Of a stretch of DNA of 39,650 nt, positions 32,801-39,650 are shown piece after piece. A model generated the notes under the pieces. That model was not told the origin of the DNA. It did no database searches and was given only the letters and a program-made list of their open reading frames with translations. The DNA lies in NCBI GenBank assembly GCA_017618015.1, contig JAFZVC010000076.1, positions 1 through 39,650 of the forward strand, given 5' to 3'. Made by a program: the position numbers and the translations under genes. This stretch comes from Spirochaetaceae bacterium (GTDB lineage: Bacteria; Spirochaetota; Spirochaetia; Treponematales; Treponemataceae). How positions within the stretch are numbered: position 1 is the first letter of the stretch; each line of letters starts with the position of its first letter.

Positions 32801-35266
32801 GGCGTTAAAATCGTTCCCCCTGCAATCGCGCGCGGAAACACTTCCATTACGAAGATAATTCTCCCCGACACAGTGACGACAATAGACGCTTTTGCTTTTG
32901 CAGGCATGTCAAGCCTTAAAGAAGTCGTAATTCCACCATCAATAAAAACAATTGGCGCATGCGCCTTCGACGGTTGCAAAACATACGCCCCAACCTCAAT
33001 TCCGGAAACCGTTACGTACATTGGTCCCTGGGCTTTCAGAAACACCGGCATAAAAAAAATAAAACTTGGCAAAGACACAGTCTATGAGTCAGAAGGTCAA
33101 GTTCGCTCGTTCGACAACATAGGACAAGTAGAACAGGAAGCAGGTGTCAATTCCTCCGTCGCCTCCTTCAGAGATGTCGCGTTCGCTTCTGCTTACGACC
33201 CGAAGGAAGGCACCCAGTACGCCATGGACAACACCGGCTGGAAGAACAAGGACTTTACGACCGAATGGAAAGCATACTACTGGAGTTTCCCTTCAACCGA
33301 GCTTAAAAAAGGAAGCAACACAATATCGTTCACTTACACGAGCGGTTCGCACAAACTATGCCTTAAAGATGTTGAAATCACAGCGGACGGAATTCCTGTG
33401 CTCTCTGCCGGTGCGGAACAGTCTGCCGGAAAAAGTCCAAAAAGCGCAGAATACACATTTACGCTCAGTTCCGTTCCAGAAGCTCTTGTAATAAGGGCAC
33501 ACGCACGTACAGACGGCGGAAACAAATCAAACGGCACTATCACCATTAACGGCAAGACTGTTTCAGCGCCGGAAAAAGACATCATTGAGGACGGCGTTCT
33601 TAAAATCGGCTACGGTCAGACGGCGACACAAGCAGCCCAATACTTGCAGAGCAGCAAATTCTCTTCGATAGAGTTCCCAGCAACGCTTCAAAAAATTGAG
33701 GGCGCAACGTTCGCAAAAAACAATAAGCTTAAAAAAGTCGTAATTCCAGGCACCGTAAAGATGATCGGCGGAGAGGCGTTCGCTGACTGCAGGGGGCTCG
33801 AAGAACTTGTCATAGAAGAAGGCGTTGAAGTCATAGATTATTCCGCTTTTTACAACTGCACAAAGCTTAAATCCGTCACATTGCCAAAATCAATCCGCTC
33901 CATCGATGCGAGCAGCCTTTTTATGGGAAGCACGACTGGAAGAACTTTCCGGTGTTATGCAGGAACAGACGCTTACAAACTTGCGACCCAGTACGGTTTT
34001 ACGGTGGAAGTGCTGGGCACTGTGGAAGAGGAAGAGAACCCGCTTACAGAGCTTGTCTACAGCGACAACACCGTAATAGACCCGCTTGAAGGTGACTACA
34101 GCAAACTTAAGTATGTGGGCATCGCCAAAGCACAGACTATCTCTGCCGGAGCGTTCCAAAAATATCCGGTCGAGCTGATTGACATTTCCAGCACTGTAAA
34201 AACCATCGGCAAGAATGCATTCCACAGCGGATCAAAGCTCCGTATGCCGCGCGGAAGCTACGCAGAAACATGGGCAAAACAGAACGGATATTATCTTTGC
34301 GGAACGCTCGCAAATCTTTCGACATACACAAAAGACGCATCGCTTAAAATCGATGAGAGCAGCTTCACGCGCATCCTTTGCGACGGCGAAACTCAAGATG
34401 CTTTAGAGAAATATCACTTTAATGTCACTCATCCGCTTACGCTCGATGTCGTTAACGGCAGACTGGAGCTTACAAGCTACATGCTTTATCCGTGCCAGAA
34501 CGTCACAGTAAAAAAGACAGGCGCGGACGGCAAAGAGTCGGTCGTCACAAAATTCAGCACAGTGCAGCCTTTGGCGCGGTACGTTGTGCTTAAAAACGCC
34601 GACACAAAAGCGTCATACACAGTGACAGCGGACGACAGTTTTTACAGAAGTTTGAACGAAATATCCGTAAACTGGGAGGTCTCGTTCATGCCGTACTTTG
34701 GAAAAATTGACGGATATGACTTTTCCATAGACCTTAAAGCGTCCGTTTGCCGCGAATGGATTTCCTTCATAACGCAGACAGCATACATCGCAGGAAGCAG
34801 CTCGTTCGCAGGATACTTCCTGACTTCTCACAACCGTTTCTACACAAATAACGACTACCTTACGGACAAACAGATGCGAAACACATTCGTCCGCATATTG
34901 AACAGCAAAAAAGAACTTGGCGTTCTTAGCAATGACAGCTACTGGCCAGGAGCCGCATATATCGATGAACCCGGAATAGGGCTTATAGAGCAGTATTTTG
35001 GAAACCAGTACCGGGATGAAAACTGGTTTGTAATCGGTACAATCAAGAACCAGCGGCTAGAAAGCAACGCGAACTGGTTTACATTTATGGGAAGTCTTAT
35101 GATGACCAACCTAGGATATCCCAACGGATCAAACCTTCGTAACCTTACGGGGCATGACATCATTTTCGGCGACGAGTTCGGGTATATCGCCCGTCAGTTC
35201 AAGACGCAGAAGATGCTTCCGTACAACGACGAGCATATTCTTGCAAGTAGGCTTTTCTGGTATTAA
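29867..35266 (+). CDS. Giant BspA-type leucine-rich-repeat surface protein with metzincin-like peptidase module and degenerate duplicate
   Basis: A 1799-aa exported protein with a signal peptide ending AFA (about 1-25). LRR_5/BspA repeats (for example ITIPTSVEVIGAAAFLNCKK) alternate with two other modules. A beta-rich module of about 110 aa (TNTITLTYTSGENVLYIKD) occurs near 280-390, 780-900 and 1140-1240. A long module (about 450-760) contains TYTKDASLKIDES, CREWISLITQ and HEMMHNMGFLH (residues 709-719), the metzincin zinc motif with all three His and the Glu. It recurs at about 1480-1799, but there the motif reads SLMMTNLGYPN with every ligand lost. DNA of the two copies is near identical over stretches (31238 and 34322 onward, 3084 bp apart), so the duplication is recent or homogenised. 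Likely a surface adhesin/protease; function inferred. Confidence 0.88.
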   Translation: MKKLFAILFSITAIFALSTQSAFAASSTQTDDTDTGITVTNISRTSHIASTGGVDYTANSGYAVMPYSRQGKTITVNNGISIIQRGMFDDEFDAEKIVLPSSVTRIEQGALLNWCVISCATQAQKNFCLENGFAVDGTYSIKNGVLTINKGVKVVPSVIARGNTSITKIVLSDTVKTIDAFAFCDMTNLTEITIPTSVEVIGAAAFLNCKKLTSITFPENVGYIGDKAFSGTKLSAVKIPEETACESDSFDNRVVIQRYETSRSVDYYQESFYGPRFYYKTGWQEGDFSSSWKEFGWRIPTKNLRVGTNTITLTYTSGENVLYIKDIELIADGNVIFTDKAERCAGNNPRSVVYTFNLKSVPGVLNLRGSAKTDGGTDSNGTITAQNVISSILEGIIKTGDYLDYTDEVLDITGNVHTIEKNAFKASTKLRVPVGSYAEQWCKQNGYYLCAALADLSTYTKDASLKIDESAFTRILCYTDTPEDIDKYHFNVTHPLTLDVVNGRLELTSYMLYPCKNVTVKKLSSDGRESVVARYNLIQPLARYVVLKNTDAKATYIVTADDAFYKSLNDIPVDWEVSFTQIRENFYKGFWLILRAPVCREWISLITQQAFAVGSNSFRNYFLTSKNRFYTGNTAVGYESTTTKYLTEAEVRKLYKKMTDYSIMLGALDARVNQEVVGMGALNGSLLGIDEPYVGNQYGDKHISNIIAHEMMHNMGFLHDSNLCGHSLSGAIYQYELMYVLKQLSAQRLLPYDDENTLATKKFWYDDFYFINEAVYPPEDDGAFFRWAEKEISTQWAQKSYDISGKIIEGAKDLTVTFQYTNGGYNLAAKNLVLVADGKEVARFPDEFTTATFGRAFKISCSLPEGVKKLILKGDFRTIAGNLSSGSIKIIAKIYQMQGSTLKVNSGVKTISRELLWDEDAAQRIELPASVTTIEKGALLNWCTISCATQAQKNFCYENGYAVEGSYSVKNGVLTINSGVKIVPPAIARGNTSITKIILPDTVTTIDAFAFAGMSSLKEVVIPPSIKTIGACAFDGCKTYAPTSIPETVTYIGPWAFRNTGIKKIKLGKDTVYESEGQVRSFDNIGQVEQEAGVNSSVASFRDVAFASAYDPKEGTQYAMDNTGWKNKDFTTEWKAYYWSFPSTELKKGSNTISFTYTSGSHKLCLKDVEITADGIPVLSAGAEQSAGKSPKSAEYTFTLSSVPEALVIRAHARTDGGNKSNGTITINGKTVSAPEKDIIEDGVLKIGYGQTATQAAQYLQSSKFSSIEFPATLQKIEGATFAKNNKLKKVVIPGTVKMIGGEAFADCRGLEELVIEEGVEVIDYSAFYNCTKLKSVTLPKSIRSIDASSLFMGSTTGRTFRCYAGTDAYKLATQYGFTVEVLGTVEEEENPLTELVYSDNTVIDPLEGDYSKLKYVGIAKAQTISAGAFQKYPVELIDISSTVKTIGKNAFHSGSKLRMPRGSYAETWAKQNGYYLCGTLANLSTYTKDASLKIDESSFTRILCDGETQDALEKYHFNVTHPLTLDVVNGRLELTSYMLYPCQNVTVKKTGADGKESVVTKFSTVQPLARYVVLKNADTKASYTVTADDSFYRSLNEISVNWEVSFMPYFGKIDGYDFSIDLKASVCREWISFITQTAYIAGSSSFAGYFLTSHNRFYTNNDYLTDKQMRNTFVRILNSKKELGVLSNDSYWPGAAYIDEPGIGLIEQYFGNQYRDENWFVIGTIKNQRLESNANWFTFMGSLMMTNLGYPNGSNLRNLTGHDIIFGDEFGYIARQFKTQKMLPYNDEHILASRLFWY

Positions 35267-35287
35267 GGTGAATAAGGATTAAGGAAA

Positions 35288-35425
35288 GGGGGCAGTCGCC
35301 CCCTACGCCTCATCTAAAGAATCGGCTACCCCCACTTCAACTTTTCTGCGCACTGAACGTGCGCGGAAACTTGTGGTTTTTAGAACAGAAGACGGTACAA
35401 ACCTGCAACAAGAAAGTTGCAGGTT
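35288..35425. repeat. Two hairpins between converging BspA genes
   Basis: GGGGGC-agtc-GCCCCC (35288-35303) and AACCTGCAAC-aagaaa-GTTGCAGGTT (35400-35425) lie in the 179-bp spacer between two convergent stops. Neither has a U tract, so they are not canonical terminators, though they could protect 3' ends. No gene is seen in the spacer. Confidence 0.55.
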
Positions 35426-35445
35426 CATCCACCACCCTATCGCGA

Positions 35446-38400
35446 TTATTTCTTCGTCACCGTGATTGTGCCGATGTTGTCACCGTTGCCGGCTCTTGCC
35501 AGCGCGTACATTTCAAGTTTCTTCGTACCGGCGGGAACCGTTATAGTAAACACGACCTCGCGTGAAGTTGAGCCTATCGACTGCTGCTCCGCAAAATGTG
35601 CGATTGCCTTGCCGTCAGCGGTGAAAAGCGTGTCATTCAGGCGCAGAATGTCATAACCGCTCGTGTATTTGAACGTGATTGTGTAGATTCCGCCACCTTT
35701 CAACGAGCCTGAGAAATCCCACTTGCGGCGTACATCAGTTTTGGTGAACGCGCCTTTTTCCCACTTGTCGCTAGGAACAAATGCGATGCTCCTGTCTGCC
35801 ATAAACTGATCCGCCTTGCTCTGCAGAACAGCCTTTATTTTGTAGCCGTTTTCCAGCGCGAACTTGTAAGCGTAGCTTCCGGCTTCAACATCCCACATAA
35901 CATCTTTTGGAACGACATTCTTGCCGATTGTCTTCACGCTTGCAGGAACCTTAATCTCCGTAATACAAGTGCCATAGAACGCCTTTTCGCCAATTTCCTT
36001 GACTCCGTTTTCGATTATGACACTCGCAAGGTTCGCACAATCCTGGAACGCCTTGTCGCCGATGACCTCAACGCTTGAAGGAATCCTTACTTCTGTCAGC
36101 GCAGACCTCTCGAAAACTCTTTTCCCGATATTCTTGATTCCGTTCTCAATCACGACTTTCGTAAGGCTCGTACAGTCTTGGAACGTTTCGTCTGCAATAT
36201 TTCCAACATTCTTCGGAATCGTGATGCTTGTCAAAGCTGTTTTTGAGAAAGCCGCTTTGCCAATCTTTGTGACGCTCGCAGGAATGTTGATTGATGTGAA
36301 TGCAGTATTTGTAAATGCGTAGTTTCCTATCTCTTTAACGCCGTACTGAATCGTTACGCTTTTCAGGCTCTCGCAGTCGTGGAAAGCTTCTTCACCGATT
36401 ATCTGGACTGTTCCCGGTATCGTAATCTGCGTAAGGGCTGAGTTTTTGAAAACCTTCAAGCTCAGGTTTTTAAGTCCGCTACCGATATAAGCCGTCGTGA
36501 GTGATGGGCAGTTTTGGAAAGCCGAGCTGTCTATTGTCGTTACGGTGTCTGGAATCGTAATAGATTTAAGCTCCGTACTGTTTTGGAAAGCAAGTGTGCC
36601 AATTTTCTTTAAGCCGTATGGCAGTTCCACTTCCTCGTATTTACAGCCGAAATAAGCAGATGCTTTGATTTCCGTTGTTGTAGCAGGAATTACGAGTTTT
36701 GTTGTCTTTGTTTCGGCTGCTTTAACGCTGATCATTCCATTGCTGTCATTGCCGCCACCGCCCCTTACGAGCGCATAAAACTCAAGTTTTTTTGTTCCAG
36801 CGGGAACTTCCACATTATAGAAAACTTCACGCGGATTGCTTCCTGCGGTACGCATTTCCGGGAAATATGCGATTCCCTTGCCGTCAGCCACAAAGAGAGC
36901 GTCCGTAAGGCAGAGCATACAAGCTCCACTAGTGTATGTGAATGTGATTATGTATTCGCCGCCATCTTTGCCGTTAAGCTTGTCTGAAAAATCCCACTTG
37001 CGGCGTACATCTTTCGAGGTGAACGTGCCTGTTTTCCATGCGTCATTAGGTGCGGATGCCGCATTTTTGCTTTCTGCTAGGATTCTAGAAGTGTTCTCCG
37101 CAAGCGAGCCGTTCTCCTTTTTTATGTTGTATTTGTTTTCGAGCGCATACTGGTATGCGTATGTTCCTTCCTCCACGTTCCAAATAACGTTTTTCGACGT
37201 GATGTTCTTGCCTATCTCCGTAACGCTCGCAGGAATCATTATTTCCGTTAAAGCCGTGCCGTTAAAAGCATTGTCGCCTATTTTCCTTACGCCGTCGGCA
37301 ATTACTACCTTCGAAAGACTCCGGCAGTCCTGGAATGCTGAGTTGCCGATAAACTTGACGGTTTGCGGAATTGTGACTTCTGTAAGCGCGGATGCTTTGA
37401 ACATATTGGAACTGAGCAGCCTTATTCCACTTCCGATTTTTACAGACGTGAGCGACGTACAGTTTTGGAACGCCGATGAGCCTATGTTTTTTACTGTGTC
37501 CGGGATGTCGATTGTTTTAAGTGCAAGGCATCCGTAGAACGCAGAGTCTTTGATTTTTACGATGCTTGACGGAATCGTGACTTCTGCAAGGCGCGTGTCG
37601 TAAAAGGCTGAATCGTTTATTACCTCTACTGAGGACGGGATTACGACTTTCGTAAAGTCTGTCTGCTTTTTGTGTGAGTCTATGCGAGGTATTTCTTCCG
37701 CAATATAGAGCGTTTCGTTTTTGACAACATCATCATCGGGCATTTCAGGTGATAGCTCTTTTTTAGAGAAAAACTTTGAATTGAAGAAAGGCTTTCCCTC
37801 AATATATGGCGGGTTTCCTTTTTCAAACTCTTCGTTATACAGCTTACTTGCAATTACAGGCCAGCAATGATTGCCCCAAGGATCGGGAAGCTCCGCGTTG
37901 CACATGTTGCCTGCTTCGTGAGAATATCCCATACAATGCGAGAATTCGTGCCAGAAAGCATGTGCATCCCACATCGATTTTGACGTGGATATGCTCATAA
38001 TCCAATCGGAACTTAAGTAGAGAGTGTTTCCTCCGCCCAAGCCGTATCCGCCTTTGCATCTTCCAAGAACGAGCGAATAATCCCTGACTTTTTTAAGGAG
38101 TTTTTCCATCTGGTCTTTCGTCATGAAGTCCGTACGCGCTTCGTTCGTTACAAGCTCCTTGTTTGCGACAGCTTGGTAGCAGCGTTCATCGTATTCTGGA
38201 AGTCCCGCGACATACGCCATATTGTATATGAGGGCTATCCATTCGCGTACGTGTACAGGGGCTGCGGTTTCGGAAAGATTATCATTGCTTGTAGAAGGGC
38301 GGCGTACAAATCCGTTGAAAGAGATGTTCCAGTTTACAGGAATCGTAGAAATCTTTTTATAAAATGCGTCGGTGGTGGACAGCGTGTAATTATCTACGCT

Positions 38401-39650
38401 GTCCGAAAGAAAATCGAAGTCGCAGAGCACCGTCCGCGTAAGCGGCTGAATCGTCTTGTTTTTTATAAGCGTCTTTCCGTTCGGGGCTGTGACCGTAACG
38501 TTCTGGCATGGATAGAGCATGAACGACGTAAGAACGAGCTTGTTGTCCACCTCTTCAAGTTTCAGCGGATTATGCGTATTGAAGCTGTACGAAGTCCAGT
38601 TCGCATAAGGATCATCGTCGCACAAAATGCGCGTAAAGTCTTCTGTAATCTGCTTTGAGCGGTCTTTTGTGTACGTGTTGAGGTCGGCAAGAACTCCACA
38701 GAGGTAATATCCGTTCTGCTTGCACCATTCATCGGCGTATGTGTTGCGCTTTGCGCGGAGCGTAACGTTTTTGGCGAACGTACCTGGCAGAATTTTTGAA
38801 ACATCAGGGCCAATATCAACCTGCGTAAGATTCGGGCAATTTTTAAAGTAATCTTGCGAAACATTCTGCGCTATGCTGATTTTCTGCGCTTTGCTTCCTG
38901 AATAAGATGAATACGGTTTTGTGTAATCTATTTCGTATGAGCATTTGCCTTTTACGTACTCTTCGGCGTAGCTTCCCTGAACTACTGTCCACACAGCCTC
39001 ACCGTTTGTGATGCCGTTTTTCGGCGCAAGTGAATAAACGGACTCCGGCACATATATATAAAGCTTTTTGTAAGTGTTAAAAGCATACTGATCTATTTGC
39101 TCAACGCCTTCTTCAAGTATTGCTTTTTCAAGCTGCGAGCAATAAAACGCACAATATCCTATGTGCTTCACGCTTCCGGGAATTGTAACTTCGCGCACTT
39201 TCGTACCGAAAAACGCCTGCGCCCCGATTTCCGTAACTGTAGATGGTATAACGACTTTGGTAAAATTACTTGCGTATACATAAGCATCGCCGTTTATTTT
39301 CGTCGTACCGGGCTTTATGTAAAGAACTTCGTCATCAATAACATCTCTTGTCACGCTTGCAAGCCACTGTTCTTTTGATTGCGCCGGTCTGTTATTCGTA
39401 AAAGCAAGCTCCTTACGTTTGCTATAAAACTCATGCGCATAGGAATATCGGTCAACTTTGATTGTGGTAAGGTTGTCGCAACCTTTAAAAACTTCGTTCC
39501 CGAATGTCGTAACCGATGACGGAATGACAATCTCTTTAAGATTGGAACAGCCATTGAAAGCCCGTTCGCCAATTGATGTAACCGATGACGGAATTGTAAT
39601 TTCAGTAAGATTACTACACTGTTCAAATGCCCATTTGCCAATCGAAGTAA
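35446..39650 (-). CDS. BspA-type leucine-rich-repeat protein with metzincin-like peptidase motif (5' end beyond window)
   Basis: The reading frame is open to the right edge, so this is partial, about 1400 aa visible. The GTG at 39354 is internal, because LRR repeats such as EITIPSSVTSIGERAF continue upstream of it. Order from the N-terminal side: LRR array, the NTYTKDRSKQ-type module, a VREWIALIY peptidase module with HEFSHCMGYSH (37918-37950), an LRR array, a beta-rich module (YIITFTYTSGACMLCL), a long LRR array and a final beta-rich module ending GTITVTKK. It is a diverged homologue of the converging 29867 protein with a different module order. The zinc motif is complete. Likely surface-exposed; no sorting signal was recognised and the signal peptide is outside the window. 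Confidence 0.85.
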   Translation of the reverse strand, partial: TSIGKWAFEQCSNLTEITIPSSVTSIGERAFNGCSNLKEIVIPSSVTTFGNEVFKGCDNLTTIKVDRYSYAHEFYSKRKELAFTNNRPAQSKEQWLASVTRDVIDDEVLYIKPGTTKINGDAYVYASNFTKVVIPSTVTEIGAQAFFGTKVREVTIPGSVKHIGYCAFYCSQLEKAILEEGVEQIDQYAFNTYKKLYIYVPESVYSLAPKNGITNGEAVWTVVQGSYAEEYVKGKCSYEIDYTKPYSSYSGSKAQKISIAQNVSQDYFKNCPNLTQVDIGPDVSKILPGTFAKNVTLRAKRNTYADEWCKQNGYYLCGVLADLNTYTKDRSKQITEDFTRILCDDDPYANWTSYSFNTHNPLKLEEVDNKLVLTSFMLYPCQNVTVTAPNGKTLIKNKTIQPLTRTVLCDFDFLSDSVDNYTLSTTDAFYKKISTIPVNWNISFNGFVRRPSTSNDNLSETAAPVHVREWIALIYNMAYVAGLPEYDERCYQAVANKELVTNEARTDFMTKDQMEKLLKKVRDYSLVLGRCKGGYGLGGGNTLYLSSDWIMSISTSKSMWDAHAFWHEFSHCMGYSHEAGNMCNAELPDPWGNHCWPVIASKLYNEEFEKGNPPYIEGKPFFNSKFFSKKELSPEMPDDDVVKNETLYIAEEIPRIDSHKKQTDFTKVVIPSSVEVINDSAFYDTRLAEVTIPSSIVKIKDSAFYGCLALKTIDIPDTVKNIGSSAFQNCTSLTSVKIGSGIRLLSSNMFKASALTEVTIPQTVKFIGNSAFQDCRSLSKVVIADGVRKIGDNAFNGTALTEIMIPASVTEIGKNITSKNVIWNVEEGTYAYQYALENKYNIKKENGSLAENTSRILAESKNAASAPNDAWKTGTFTSKDVRRKWDFSDKLNGKDGGEYIITFTYTSGACMLCLTDALFVADGKGIAYFPEMRTAGSNPREVFYNVEVPAGTKKLEFYALVRGGGGNDSNGMISVKAAETKTTKLVIPATTTEIKASAYFGCKYEEVELPYGLKKIGTLAFQNSTELKSITIPDTVTTIDSSAFQNCPSLTTAYIGSGLKNLSLKVFKNSALTQITIPGTVQIIGEEAFHDCESLKSVTIQYGVKEIGNYAFTNTAFTSINIPASVTKIGKAAFSKTALTSITIPKNVGNIADETFQDCTSLTKVVIENGIKNIGKRVFERSALTEVRIPSSVEVIGDKAFQDCANLASVIIENGVKEIGEKAFYGTCITEIKVPASVKTIGKNVVPKDVMWDVEAGSYAYKFALENGYKIKAVLQSKADQFMADRSIAFVPSDKWEKGAFTKTDVRRKWDFSGSLKGGGIYTITFKYTSGYDILRLNDTLFTADGKAIAHFAEQQSIGSTSREVVFTITVPAGTKKLEMYALARAGNGDNIGTITVTKK

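Noticed and set aside
35400..35425. Intrinsic terminator between the converging BspA genes
   Set aside because: The 10-bp hairpin is strong but neither side has a U tract; kept only as a hairpin.
35446..39354. Start of the minus-strand BspA gene at the GTG at 39354
   Set aside because: The same frame stays open to 39650 and continues to encode LRR repeats, so 39354 is internal.

Overview
The window looks like chromosomal DNA from a Treponema-type spirochaete, probably a gut or rumen relative. This is inferred from gene content only. Supporting genes are two giant BspA-type leucine-rich-repeat surface proteins, a tandem FGE-sulfatase-fold exported protein, a DUF115/Maf-like motility-associated glycosyltransferase, a LysM-M23 peptidase, an HD-GYP-type protein and a 6-TM methyl-accepting chemotaxis protein.

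Layout. 1-138 is the end of an IS3-type element that runs off the left edge. 292-1046 is a small lipoprotein gene whose promoter has a run of ten G between the -35 and -10 boxes. 1099-9547 (minus) holds a 1744-aa protein with six FGE-sulfatase-like domains, a MarC-family membrane protein, an acidic secreted protein and the chemotaxis receptor. 9735-10310 is a two-TM protein of unknown function. 10449-12486 (minus) is a dapA-asd operon whose promoter is overlapped by tandem ARG-box-like palindromes.

12717-22197 is a cell-envelope block. It contains a D,D-carboxypeptidase, a divergent operon (LysM-M23 peptidase, zinc-ribbon protein, polysaccharide-deacetylase-like protein with degenerate motifs), and an overlapping lepB-ftsI-DUF115 operon. 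22433-29345 holds an HD-GYP-type protein, an aldo/keto reductase with ferredoxin-type clusters, glyQS, a TraB/GumN-family lipoprotein and gltX. Palindrome-rich intergenic spacers lie among these genes.

29867-39650 is a convergent pair of very large BspA-type proteins. Each carries a metzincin-type HExxHxxGxxH motif between leucine-rich arrays. The plus-strand protein has a second, internally duplicated copy of the peptidase module in which every zinc ligand is lost. The minus-strand gene continues past the right edge.

Two themes recur. First, several genes without a Shine-Dalgarno sequence have a good -10 box 6-8 nt upstream of the ATG (7009, 9735, 17905, 22433), which points to leaderless mRNAs. 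Second, the exported proteins are modular and repeat-built, and one has a homopolymer switch in its promoter. No tRNA, rRNA, CRISPR array, reverse transcriptase or phage gene was recognised.
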